Below, piece by piece: positions 10,304-18,751 of a stretch of 64,000 bases of DNA (positions within the stretch are counted from its first letter, which is position 1; the number at the start of each line of letters is the position of its first letter). The notes under the pieces are model-generated. The model was not told where the DNA came from. It was given only the letters and a program-made list of their open reading frames with translations, and ran no database searches. Source of the stretch: Pseudorhodoplanes sinuspersici (lineage in GTDB: Bacteria; Pseudomonadota; Alphaproteobacteria; Rhizobiales; Xanthobacteraceae); contig NZ_CP021112.1 of NCBI RefSeq assembly GCF_002119765.1, positions 924,501 through 988,500 on the forward strand, in the 5' to 3' direction. Position numbers and translations under genes: made by a program.

Positions 10304-11845
10304 GTGATTATTGCATCCTCGGCCTTCCTCCCTGCGCGGGCCAGACCCGTTATTGCGACCGGCCTGATCCTGGGATGCTTCATCATGGCGTCTGCTCAGC
10401 GTGCCGGCGCCGAGTCCATGCTGCTGATCGAGGCCGATAGCGGCCGCGTGCTGCACTCCGAGAATGCCACCCAGCCCTGGTACCCCGCCTCGGTCACCAA
10501 GCTGATGACGGCGTATGTGACATTGAAGGCGGTGAAGGCCGGACGGATTTCGCTCGATACATTGATCACCGTTTCGCCAGACGCGGTCGCACAGGCTCCG
10601 AGCAAAATGGGCTTCAAGGCCGGCTCGCAACTGACGGTCGATAACGCGCTGAAGATGCTGATGGTAAAGTCGGCGAACGATATCGCCGTCACCCTGGCTG
10701 AAGGCGTGTCCGGATCGGTCCCGGCTTTCGCCGAGGAGATGAACCGTGCAGCCGCGCGGCTCGGCATGATGCAAACGAGCTATGTGAACCCGAACGGCTT
10801 GCCGGCCGACGAGCAGATTACGTCGGCGCGCGATCAAGCGATCCTGGCTCGCGCCATCTATCGTGAGTTGCCGGAATACGAACTGTATTGGCGCATCTCC
10901 GCGATCAAGCTCGGCAAGCGTGTCATGCGCAACTACAACACATTGCTCGATCGCTATCCTGGCACCGACGGAATGAAGACCGGTTTCATTTGTGCCTCCG
11001 GCTTCAATGTTGTCGTTTCCGCCAAACGCAATAACCGGCGGCTGATTGCGGTCGTGTTCGGTGCGCCCTCTGGCGGCGTGCGTGCCGTGAAGGCTGCGCA
11101 GATGCTTGAGCGCGGATTCCAGAGCAACAGATTTTCATGGCTGACACCGACCTCCGGCACGGTCGAGACGCTGAAGGCCATCGATGCCCCGCCGCCAAAC
11201 CTTCGTGACGATATCTGCGGCAAGAAACGCAAACGGCCGGCCGCCGAATCGGAAGACATCGACGACGAGCATACGCAGGCCACGCTGCCACCCGGCATGG
11301 ACCCAAATTCGCCGCAAGCTGTCATGCTCTCGAGCCTGCATACGGCCAATACCAAGCCATCCGCTCTGATCGGACCGCTTGTGCCGTCGATGGAGCCGAT
11401 TGAAGTGTTCCTTGGCCCGACCAAGGGATCGGTGCCGGACACGCAGGTTGCCGGCCCAAAACCGAAGAAGAAGAGCAAACCTTCAGCCACCGCCGCAGCC
11501 ACACCAGCGAAGCCGGCCGCGGCGCCCGTTGCGGCGGCCTCACCAGCAACCACGTCGGCGAAGCCGACGCTCACAACGCCGTCTGCGCCGCCAGTCGGCA
11601 AATTTACCTCGACCGGAACAGCGAATCCGACTGCCAAGCCGGACACGGCTGCACCTGCATCAGCGGCAAAGAAGAAGGCGACCAAGTCGGCGGCGGCACC
11701 TGCCGCTGGCTCATCGAAGACAACGGCGGCCCCGACGACAAAGCCAAAGCCGAAAAAATCTGCTGATCCAGCACAGAGACCAACCGCCGAGGCGACTGCC
11801 AAACCTGCAGCTAAACCCGCACAACCGGCTGCGACCACGCGGTGA
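10304..11845 (+). CDS. D-alanyl-D-alanine carboxypeptidase (peptidase S11) with a long low-complexity tail
   Basis: A 513-residue penicillin-binding protein that trims the terminal D-Ala from peptidoglycan stem peptides in the periplasm. A signal peptide ends near residue 36 ('RAGA-ES'). The serine-protease-like triad motifs are all present: SVTK at 63-66, SAN at 123-125 and KTG at 225-227. From about residue 370 to the end the chain is an Ala/Pro/Lys/Thr-rich, probably disordered tail, unusual in length for this family and perhaps a wall-binding or spacer region. The start is GTG at 10304. The stop overlaps the start of the CobW-like gene by 4 bp. Confidence 0.92.
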   Translation: MIIASSAFLPARARPVIATGLILGCFIMASAQRAGAESMLLIEADSGRVLHSENATQPWYPASVTKLMTAYVTLKAVKAGRISLDTLITVSPDAVAQAPSKMGFKAGSQLTVDNALKMLMVKSANDIAVTLAEGVSGSVPAFAEEMNRAAARLGMMQTSYVNPNGLPADEQITSARDQAILARAIYRELPEYELYWRISAIKLGKRVMRNYNTLLDRYPGTDGMKTGFICASGFNVVVSAKRNNRRLIAVVFGAPSGGVRAVKAAQMLERGFQSNRFSWLTPTSGTVETLKAIDAPPPNLRDDICGKKRKRPAAESEDIDDEHTQATLPPGMDPNSPQAVMLSSLHTANTKPSALIGPLVPSMEPIEVFLGPTKGSVPDTQVAGPKPKKKSKPSATAAATPAKPAAAPVAAASPATTSAKPTLTTPSAPPVGKFTSTGTANPTAKPDTAAPASAAKKKATKSAAAPAAGSSKTTAAPTTKPKPKKSADPAQRPTAEATAKPAAKPAQPAATTR

Positions 11846-12981
11846 CGGCGAGCGAACAACCGGCGGAACGCGTGCCGCCGCAACCTATTCCGTTGACGCT
11901 GCTGACCGGCTTTCTCGGCGCCGGCAAGACAACATTGTTGAACGGACTGCTGAAGGATCCAGCCCTGTCGGATACAGCGGTCATCATCAATGAGTTCGGG
12001 GATATTGCGCTCGATCATCTTCTCGTCGAGAAGATCGATGGCGACATGATGGTACTGTCCAGCGGCTGCCTGTGCTGCAATTTGCGCGGTGATCTTGTTA
12101 CAGCGCTGGAAAGGCTCCTGCGCAATCTCGATAACGGTCGCGCTTCTTTCAAGCGCGTGATCGTGGAAACCACCGGTCTCGCCGATCCCGCGCCGCTATT
12201 GCAGACGGCGATGTCGCATCCATATTTGCTGATGCGCTTCCGGCTCGACGGCGTGGTGACGCTGGTGGACGCGATCAACGGTTCAGCGACACTCGACAAT
12301 CACGCCGAAGCCGTGAAACAGGCCGCTGTCGCCGACCGCATCGTACTCACCAAGACCGATTTGCTGGACACGCCAGAGCACATCGCCGCCCGGAATACGC
12401 TGCTGCAGCGGCTGCACAAGCTCAACCCGGCGGCAACCCTTCTCGACGCCGCGGCAGGCGAAGCGACCCCGGCAAACCTGCTCGGCTGCGGCCTCTACGA
12501 TCCATCACGCAAGATCCCCGATGTCAGCCGCTGGCTGGCCGATGAGGCTATCGCAGCCGCGCAAGCCCACGACCATCACCATCATCATGACGTCAACCGG
12601 CATGACGAGCGTGTCCGGGCCTTCACGCTATCGACCGAGCGCGCCATTCCCGCCGCGATGCTCGATCTGTTCCTTGAGTTGCTCCGTTCCACGCACGGAC
12701 CGAATCTTCTGCGCATGAAGGCCATCGTCAACGTCGAGGAGACGCCGGACCGGCCGATGGTGCTGCACGGCGTCCAGCACGTGCTGCATCCTGCCGCGCA
12801 ACTCGAAGGCTGGCCGGATGACGACCGGCGGACGCGCATGGTCTTCATCGTCCGCGACATCGAACCGCGGATCATCCGGGAACTGTTCGATGCGTTTCTC
12901 GGCTATACCGCACCGGATCGGCCGGATGCCGCCGCCATCGTGGATAATCCGCTGGTGCCCTTCGGCGGCCGGGACCGTTAA
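11842..12981 (+). CDS. CobW/G3E-family GTPase, putative metal chaperone
   Basis: A 379-residue G3E GTPase. The P-loop 'GFLGAGKTT' is at residues 23-31, the hallmark metal-site motif CLCC at 76-79, and the guanine-specificity motif TKTD near residue 171. A histidine-rich linker 'HDHHHHHD' (around residue 250) separates the GTPase from the CobW C-terminal domain. Such proteins insert or deliver metals, most often zinc or cobalt. The start is a GTG that overlaps the preceding D,D-carboxypeptidase stop (GTGA), so the two genes are co-translated. No cobalamin genes are near, which favours a zinc role over cobalt, but this is inference. Confidence 0.9.
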   Translation: MTASEQPAERVPPQPIPLTLLTGFLGAGKTTLLNGLLKDPALSDTAVIINEFGDIALDHLLVEKIDGDMMVLSSGCLCCNLRGDLVTALERLLRNLDNGRASFKRVIVETTGLADPAPLLQTAMSHPYLLMRFRLDGVVTLVDAINGSATLDNHAEAVKQAAVADRIVLTKTDLLDTPEHIAARNTLLQRLHKLNPAATLLDAAAGEATPANLLGCGLYDPSRKIPDVSRWLADEAIAAAQAHDHHHHHDVNRHDERVRAFTLSTERAIPAAMLDLFLELLRSTHGPNLLRMKAIVNVEETPDRPMVLHGVQHVLHPAAQLEGWPDDDRRTRMVFIVRDIEPRIIRELFDAFLGYTAPDRPDAAAIVDNPLVPFGGRDR

Positions 12982-12991
12982 CAGATTGTAA

Positions 12992-13068
12992 CCAGTGCAC
13001 CGTTTCCGAAGTTCGTGCGGTATCTGCCGCAATCTCTTGTACGAACTTCGGAAACAAAGATGCACTGG
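12992..13068. repeat. Palindromic repeat, copy A
   Basis: A 77-bp imperfect palindrome directly after the CobW gene. The outer arms CCAGTGCA/TGCACTGG and inner arms TTTCCGAAGTTCGT/ACGAACTTCGGAAA are perfect complements. The central part reads, on the minus strand, ACAAGAGATTGCGGCAGA, closely matching the centre of copy B 14 bp downstream on the plus strand. It could also terminate the upstream operon. Confidence 0.85.
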
Positions 13069-13081
13069 CAAGTCTATGATT

Positions 13082-13160
13082 CTAGTGCCGCTTTTGATTT
13101 TGAAGTTCCTGACAAGAGCTTGCTGCAAATGGTGCAGGAACTTCAAAATCGCGGCACTAG
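13082..13160. repeat. Palindromic repeat, copy B (inverted relative of copy A)
   Basis: A 79-bp palindrome with arms CTAGTGCCGC/GCGGCACTAG and GATTTTGAAGTTCCTG/CAGGAACTTCAAAATC, both perfect, separated by a TTTT bulge on one side. Its centre, ACAAGAGCTTGCTGCAAA, aligns with the reverse complement of copy A, so the two elements form a head-to-head REP-like doublet of one family with diverged stems whose base pairing has been kept. Confidence 0.85.
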
Positions 13161-13206
13161 TTAACCACCTCTTGAAACCCGGTGGCGACTTTTTGATGCT
13201 AGCTTC

Positions 13207-13235
13207 AAAACCCATTGGGGCCGGGTATGGGTTTT
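13207..13235 (+). promoter_or_regulatory. Hairpin enclosing the start codon of the acyl-CoA synthetase
   Basis: AAAACCCAT (13207-13215) is the exact complement of ATGGGTTTT (13227-13235). The 11-nt loop holds the GGGG that would serve as ribosome site. In mRNA the AUG itself would be in the stem, so initiation may depend on opening this hairpin. This follows from base pairing only. Confidence 0.4.
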
Positions 13236-15023
13236 TTCAGTCAGCTTAAGGGAGATTTCGTCTTCATCCGCGGCGCGTTGCGCGCCTTGCGGATGACGAC
13301 GCATATCGCGAAGAATCCGAAGCGAACCTTCCCCGACGTGATCGAGGAATTGGCGGCGCGGCACGGCGACAAGCCGGCCCTGCTCTCGGCGCGAGAGACT
13401 TTCAGCTACCGCGCGTTGTTCGAGCGCTCGAACCGCTACTCGCGATGGGCGTTGCGCGAAGGGCTGGCAAAAGGCGAGACCGTCTGTCTCCTGATGCCGA
13501 ACCGGCCGGAATTCATGGCAATCTGGCTCGGCATCACGCGCGCGGGCGGCGTCACGGCTTTGCTGAACACCAATCTCGTTGGCCCCTCCCTGGCACATTG
13601 CATCGACATCGTCTCGCCGAAGCACATCGTCGTTGCGGCCGAGCTTGTGGGCCAGTTCGAAAGTATCCGCCCCTATTTGAAGTCGCCGATCAAGGTCTGG
13701 GTTCACGGCGAGACAGCGGGTCTCGAGCCGCGAATCGACGTGATTGCCGACGAAAGTTCCGGAGAACCGCTCGCCGCGTCGGAACGACCGTCGATCACCA
13801 TCGAAGATCATGCGCTTTACATCTACACCTCCGGCACCACCGGCATGCCGAAAGCGGCGAACATCAACCATTATCGCGTGATGCTGGCCTGCTACGGCTT
13901 TGCCGGCGTGATGGGAACCAAGGCGTCAGACCGCAACTATGTCTGCCTGCCGATGTATCATACAGCGGGCGGTCTTTGCGCCATCGGCTCGCTGCTGGTG
14001 AACGGCGGCTCGGTCTATATCCGCGAACGCTTCTCGGTAAGCGAATTTTGGGACGATATCGTCAACAACGATTGCACGATGATGCAATATATTGGCGAGT
14101 TGTGCCGCTATCTCGTCAATTCGCCGCCTTCACCGAACGAGACAAAACACAAGCTGAGGCTCGCCTGCGGTAACGGCATGCGTCCTGACATCTGGGACGA
14201 GTTCAAGAACCGCTTCAAGATTCCGCTGATCCTTGAATTCTATGCGGCGACCGAAGGCAACGTGCTGATGTTCAATTTCGAGGGCAAGACCGGGGCGATC
14301 GGCCGTCTGCCCTGGTTTATCGAGCACCGATTCCCCACAGCCCTCGTTCGTTTCGATGTCGAAACCGAACAGCCCGCTCGCAACGCACAAGGTTTTTGTA
14401 TTCCCTGCGGACCGAACGAAATCGGCGAAGCGATCGGCAAAATCGTCAATGACCCCAATAAGCCCGGCAACCGCTTCGAGGGCTATGCGGGCCAGAAGGA
14501 GACGGAGAAAAAGATTTTACGGAGCGTGTTCGCACCCAATGACATCTGGTTCCGCACCGGCGATCTGATGCGAAAGGACGAGCATGGCTATTTCTATTTC
14601 GTCGACCGCATCGGCGATACTTTCCGATGGAAGGGCGAGAATGTCTCGACCTCCGAGGTTGCGGAGGTCATAAACCGGCTTCCAGGTGTCACAGACACCA
14701 ACGTTTATGGCGTCAGCATGCCGAAACACGAAGGCCGGGCAGGCATGGCCGCGATTGTTTGTCACGATTGCAACCTTGAATCACTCCATCGCCATCTTGA
14801 GGCATCCCTGCCCGATTATGCCCGACCGGTTTTCCTGCGTATCCGCAAGGACATCGACGTCACTGCCACGTTCAAGCAACGGAAAGTCGACCTGGTGAAA
14901 GAAGGGTTTGACCCTGACGAGAGTGCCGATCCACTTTATTTCAACGACCCCGTCAAACAGACGTTCGTGCCGCTGGACAAAGATCTGTATGAGCGGATTC
15001 AATCCGGCCAGCAGCGTGTGTAA
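13227..15023 (+). CDS. Long/very-long-chain acyl-CoA synthetase (FATP/ACSVL type)
   Basis: A 598-residue AMP-forming ligase that activates fatty acids to acyl-CoA. The AMP-binding signature 'YIYTSGTTGMPKAA' is near residue 200, and 'EFYAATEGN' and 'WFRTGDLMRKDEHGYFYFVDRIGDTFRWKGEN' (in separate blocks) mark the adenylation core and hinge. The style of these motifs fits the fatty-acid-transport-protein branch rather than FadD. I chose the ATG at 13227, which has GGGG about seven bases upstream, over a TTG at 13215. A DUF924 gene follows after 10 bp and is probably co-transcribed. Confidence 0.9.
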   Translation: MGFFSQLKGDFVFIRGALRALRMTTHIAKNPKRTFPDVIEELAARHGDKPALLSARETFSYRALFERSNRYSRWALREGLAKGETVCLLMPNRPEFMAIWLGITRAGGVTALLNTNLVGPSLAHCIDIVSPKHIVVAAELVGQFESIRPYLKSPIKVWVHGETAGLEPRIDVIADESSGEPLAASERPSITIEDHALYIYTSGTTGMPKAANINHYRVMLACYGFAGVMGTKASDRNYVCLPMYHTAGGLCAIGSLLVNGGSVYIRERFSVSEFWDDIVNNDCTMMQYIGELCRYLVNSPPSPNETKHKLRLACGNGMRPDIWDEFKNRFKIPLILEFYAATEGNVLMFNFEGKTGAIGRLPWFIEHRFPTALVRFDVETEQPARNAQGFCIPCGPNEIGEAIGKIVNDPNKPGNRFEGYAGQKETEKKILRSVFAPNDIWFRTGDLMRKDEHGYFYFVDRIGDTFRWKGENVSTSEVAEVINRLPGVTDTNVYGVSMPKHEGRAGMAAIVCHDCNLESLHRHLEASLPDYARPVFLRIRKDIDVTATFKQRKVDLVKEGFDPDESADPLYFNDPVKQTFVPLDKDLYERIQSGQQRV

Positions 15024-15033
15024 GGAAGATCTG

Positions 15034-15582
15034 ATGAGTGAGGTAAAATTGCCGGTCGATATTATTTCGTTCTGGCAGAACGCTGGCTACGACAAGTGGT
15101 TCAATAAGGACGATACCTTCGATGCCACGGTCCGCGAGCAATTTCTATCGACATACGAAGCCGCCGCGGCTGGCCGCCTCAACGATTGGGACGTAGCGCC
15201 GGAGGGCGCACTTGCACTCATCATTGTTCTTGATCAGTTTCCCCGCAATATGTTTCGCGGCAGCCCCAAGTCATGGGCGACCGATCCCATCGCACGCGAC
15301 ATAACAAAACGGGCATTGGCGAAAGGTTTCGACAAGATGGTGCCGGAGGCGCTGCAGACATTTTTCTATCTGCCGCTGATGCATTCCGAGGAAATCGAGG
15401 ATCAGCAGCAATGTGTCGAGCTTTACAAGGCGCTGGGCGACGAGAACAGCTTGAAATATGCGGAGATCCACGAAGATATCATCCGTCGTTTCGGCCGATT
15501 TCCGCATCGGAATCCGGTGCTTGGCCGGGACACGACGCCCGAAGAAAAAGCTTTTCTGAAAGCGGGCGGATTTGACGGTTAG
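15034..15582 (+). CDS. DUF924 family protein
   Basis: A 182-residue soluble protein of the DUF924 family, recognised by 'IISFWQNAGYDKWFNKDDTFD', 'LIIVLDQFPRNMFRG' and 'FFYLPLMHSE'. Members are alpha-helical with a tetratricopeptide-like fold and no assigned activity. The ATG at 15034 has an AAGGAAG ribosome site that overlaps the stop of the acyl-CoA synthetase gene, so I prefer it over the longer upstream frame. Co-transcription with the synthetase is likely. Confidence 0.88.
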   Translation: MSEVKLPVDIISFWQNAGYDKWFNKDDTFDATVREQFLSTYEAAAAGRLNDWDVAPEGALALIIVLDQFPRNMFRGSPKSWATDPIARDITKRALAKGFDKMVPEALQTFFYLPLMHSEEIEDQQQCVELYKALGDENSLKYAEIHEDIIRRFGRFPHRNPVLGRDTTPEEKAFLKAGGFDG

Positions 15583-15666
15583 TTCGTTTGCAGAACGCCG
15601 TTTCTTGCCGGCATGCGCTGGTGTTACGGCCGACGAAGCCGGCGGCAAGCGATCGGAACGCCTCTC

Positions 15667-15695
15667 TTGACAAAATTCCTATAGGATTTTATACC
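15667..15695 (+). promoter_or_regulatory. Consensus-like sigma-70 promoter
   Basis: A perfect -35 box TTGACA (15667-15672) is followed, after exactly 17 bp, by TATACC (15690-15695). No convincing protein-coding frame starts downstream for 500 bp. The stretch that would be transcribed instead contains a set of strong stem-loops (see 15700-15994). Confidence 0.65.
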
Positions 15696-15699
15696 GAAA

Positions 15700-15994
15700 T
15701 CGTCTCGCTCAACGAGGGGCGCCGTCCGGAGGCGTTCTGAATGGCGGAGCGGGATGCAGCGCCTGCGGGCTGGTTCGCAAGCCAGCACTCGGGCGGCGCC
15801 GGGGCTCCGCCCGAGGCCACTAAGAGCCTCTGCCAGGAGCTGGCTGACACGCGTCTGCTTTCGATAGCAGGCGCGGCGCAAAGCGCGGCCCGGCGTCGCA
15901 TAAACGCTGCCGACGATGCGCCGGAAGGCGGCTGCGTTCACGCAAGTGGGCGCAGCATCAAAAGGACTACCCTGCGCTTGCCGGCGCATCGTCG
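15700..15994 (+). ncRNA. Candidate structured non-coding RNA, family unknown
   Basis: Several perfect complementary pairs lie downstream of the strong promoter. CTCGGGCGG (15788-15796) pairs with CCGCCCGAG (15807-15815). GCCAGC (15781-15786) pairs with GCTGGC about 55 bases on. GCGCCTGC (15759-15766) pairs with GCAGGCGC (15867-15874). CGACGATGCGCCGG (15911-15924) pairs with CCGGCGCATCGTCG (15981-15994). The first three nest into a rod with internal loops, which recalls 6S RNA, but I cannot confirm that family. The universal motifs of RNase P RNA, SRP RNA and tmRNA are absent. The rest of the 15,583-16,200 gap shows no gene. Confidence 0.45.
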
Positions 15995-16200
15995 TCCCTC
16001 ACTCAACCCGCATCGCGCGGGAACAATGGCGCGTGGCTGTTTGATACTTAAATCGGCTTTTCTCTTCACCTCCCCACGGAGGCCGCATGTCTGGCCGATC
16101 GTTCGTATTTTAACCACTCGCCGAATTAGGTCTTAACGGCGCTCTGGTATTGCGCCATAGGGATGGTGCCGGCCAACGGCGCGGCGTGGAGACGTGTGCC

Positions 16201-17582
16201 GTGGCACTGATTTCAAGAGACCAGGACCGGGTTTCGGGTCTCCTCCCCGATACGCTCTATACAAAGTTCCGCGCCTGGCTTGTCGATCACAGCGATCGCT
16301 CGCTCGCGCAACGCGTCGCATCGACAGCCTTCCTGATCCGTGTTGCTGCCGCAGCGCTTGCCTTCATTTCGCAAGTCATGCTTGCGCGATGGATGGGGGG
16401 CACGAATTCGGAATCTATGTCTATGTGCTGACCTGGGTGATGGTGTTCGGCGGCCTTGTCGATATAGGCCTTGCATCGTCGGCCCAGCGCTTCATCCCGC
16501 AATATTCCGAGAAAGGTGCATGGTCGCATTTGCGCGGCTTTCTCTCGGGCAGCCGCTGGCTTACATTCTGGATCGCGATGGCGATTTCGGCGATCGGCGC
16601 ACTGGTCATCCATTCGCTCGATCATTGGCTGGATGAGTACACGATCGTCCCGCTTTACATTGGCTGCCTGATCCTGCCTGTCTATGGCGTGATGCATGTG
16701 CAGGATGGCATCGCACGGTCTTATAATTGGCCGAACCTCGCATTGCTGCCGCCCTTCGTGATCCGGCAGTTGCTTGTCATCGGACTGATGGGGGCTGCCT
16801 ATGTCGGTGGCGTGGCGACCGACGCAACGACCGGCATTGTCATCGCGGCGATCTCGATCTGGGCATGCGCCATCGGGCAGTATGTCGTGTTGACGCGCAA
16901 ACTTGCGACGGAAGTCCCGACCGGCCCAAAAAGCTACGATATTCCACGCTGGATTTCCGTATCGGTGCCGATGTTCCTCGTCGACAGCCTCTACATGCTG
17001 CTGATGTATGTTGATGTTCTGATCCTCAAGCAATTCCGCTCGCCCGAGGAAATCGCTATCTATTACGCCGCAGCGAAGACGCTCGCACTGGTTTCGTTCG
17101 TCTACTTTGCAGTGTCGGCAGCCTCCGCACATAAATTCAGCGAGTATTATGAGGCAGGCGACTACAACAAGCTCCGCACCTTCGCGAAAGATGCTGTCCG
17201 CTGGACTTTCTGGCCGTCTCTTGCTGCGGTGATTGTCGTGCTGGCCCTCGGCTGGCCGTTGTTGCGACTGTTTGGCGAGCGATTTGTCACCGGCTACTCT
17301 ATCATGTTCGTTCTGGCCATTGGCATTCTGGCACGCGCCGCAATCGGGCCGGGTGAGCGTTTTCTCAGCATGCTCGGCCAGCAGAAGCTCTGTGCTCTCA
17401 CCGCATTCGTCGCCCTTGTCACCAATCTCGGGCTCTGCTTCGTTCTCATCCCACCTTATGGCGTCCTCGGTGCTGCGATTTCGACCTCGATCGCCTTCAT
17501 CGTCGAATCGGTGATGATTTTCATCATTGCCAAGCGCCGCCTGGGGTTCCATCTGTTCGTCTGGGGTGCCCCGCGGACGTGA
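16201..17582 (+). pseudogene. Polysaccharide/oligosaccharide flippase gene with a frameshift
   Basis: The product is a multi-helix flippase of the Wzx/MATE (MVF) superfamily, which moves lipid-linked saccharides across the inner membrane. The first 66 or so codons (GTG at 16201, 'ALISRDQDRVSG...VMLARWMGG') are in one frame, and the rest ('HEFGIYVYVLTWVMVFGG...' to 17582) is in the next. The switch falls at a run of six G at about 16395-16400, and one extra G would restore a single 460-residue protein. It is either a genuine mutation, a phase-variable tract or a sequencing error. The homology on both sides of the run makes the repair unambiguous. Confidence 0.75.
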
Positions 17583-17610
17583 GTGCGTTCGCGCATCCGA
17601 GAAGGCCCCA

Positions 17611-18120
17611 ATGCCCAATATTGCAACATGGAGGGCCATGAAAGCGGCGGATATTCCTGCCGTCGACGAACTTTCAGCTCGAGTCCATATCGATTATCCG
17701 GAGCGCCGGAGCGTTCTGGAAGAAAAGTTCGCGCTCTTTCCCAAAGGTTGTTTCACGCTGACGGAACGCGATGGCGCCATATACGGTTATTGTTTTTCGC
17801 ATCCCTGGCTCGAAGGAGTGCCGCCGTCTCTCGATACATTCCTGGAGACGCTCCCCAAAAATCCATCCAGCTATTTCATCCACGATCTGACTCTCGATCC
17901 GTCCATGCAGCGCAGGAGCCTGGCCGGCAGGTTGGTGCCGACGATCGTGGATATCGCAAAAGGGATTCGGGTCCCGCAGATAGCGCTGGTCGCTGTCAGC
18001 GGCAGCCAACCATTCTGGATGCGAATGGGTTTTCGAAAGACTGATGATCCGGCCCTTCAAGCTGCGGCACGCAGAAAATACGACGAGAGCGCCGTTCACA
18101 TGCAGCGCGATCTCACCTGA
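17611..18120 (+). CDS. GNAT-family N-acetyltransferase
   Basis: A 169-residue acetyltransferase-like protein. The GNAT fold is suggested by the start 'WRAMKAADIPAVDELSARVH', by 'YFIHDLTLDP' preceding the acetyl-CoA loop region 'RRSLAGRLVPTIVDIA', and by the late strand 'FWMRMGFRKT'. The substrate is not predictable. I take the ATG at 17611 with GAGAAGG ahead of it. It lies 28 bp after the flippase and may share its transcript. It converges on the CAP-domain gene. Confidence 0.82.
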   Translation: MPNIATWRAMKAADIPAVDELSARVHIDYPERRSVLEEKFALFPKGCFTLTERDGAIYGYCFSHPWLEGVPPSLDTFLETLPKNPSSYFIHDLTLDPSMQRRSLAGRLVPTIVDIAKGIRVPQIALVAVSGSQPFWMRMGFRKTDDPALQAAARRKYDESAVHMQRDLT

Positions 18121-18128
18121 ACTTTCGC

Positions 18129-18674
18129 TTATTGCGGAGCTTCCGCCCGACGATCGTCCGGTGCCGCCAGCACAAGCGCCCAGAAGACCTTGTATTTCGT
18201 GTTCGGTACGTAAACAGCCGCGATGCCCATATGATTCGCGCCCCGCAACAGCATGTTGGCTTTATGTCCCGGCGAATCACGCCAGCCCGAAAAGGCTTCG
18301 GCCAGTGTGTGATATCCAGCGCCAATATTTTCTGCACCGGTCGAGGCGCGGTAGCCAGAGCGCCGAAGGCGATCCTTGAAATTGCCGGCGACGTTGTGAT
18401 CAAGCTTGTCACGCGTTGCCATGGCCCGCGCCTGCTCTTCGGCCATCTGCATCAATTGCGGATCGATGACGACATCGCTCAACATATTGTTGCGGCGAAA
18501 TCCGGAGATCATCGAGGCTGCAGCTTGCGGATCGAGCTGCGCGCCTTCTTTTGCCATGCTTTGATAGAACGTCGGCTGCGACGGTGGCGGCTCGGTCGCG
18601 CAGCCGCCAAGCATGAGCGGCAAGGCGAGACAAAGCCCGCCAGTAACGGTCGCAAAATTCGGACGGCCAAACAT
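18129..18674 (-). CDS. CAP-domain (SCP/PR1-like) lipoprotein
   Basis: A 181-residue exported protein. From the ATG at 18674 the N-terminus is a lipoprotein signal with lipobox LGGC, so the mature protein would be lipid-anchored. The CAP domain is seen in 'LDHNVAGNFKDRLRRSGY', 'GAENIGAGYHTLAEAFSGWRDSPGHKANML' and 'HMGIAAVYV', holding the conserved His, Glu and His residues. Bacterial CAP proteins are envelope proteins of mostly unknown activity. A start 12 codons upstream is possible but would spoil the signal peptide. Confidence 0.87.
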   Translation of the reverse strand: MFGRPNFATVTGGLCLALPLMLGGCATEPPPSQPTFYQSMAKEGAQLDPQAAASMISGFRRNNMLSDVVIDPQLMQMAEEQARAMATRDKLDHNVAGNFKDRLRRSGYRASTGAENIGAGYHTLAEAFSGWRDSPGHKANMLLRGANHMGIAAVYVPNTKYKVFWALVLAAPDDRRAEAPQ

Positions 18675-18751
18675 GCTGGCACCCCCCCAAAGCGTCCGAA
18701 ATGGCCGCAAAATGGTGACTGAACGGTAAATCGCCCCTCAGCTCGCCAAAA

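Noticed and set aside
15911-15960. Signal-recognition-particle RNA, suggested by CCGGAAGG
   Set aside because: The rest of the conserved domain-IV loop (GGAAGCAGCC and its partner strand) is absent.
15741-16136. A 131-codon plus-strand open frame after the strong promoter
   Set aside because: Composition is arginine- and alanine-rich without a domain or ribosome site, and the frame runs through strong stem-loops, so a structured RNA explains the region better.
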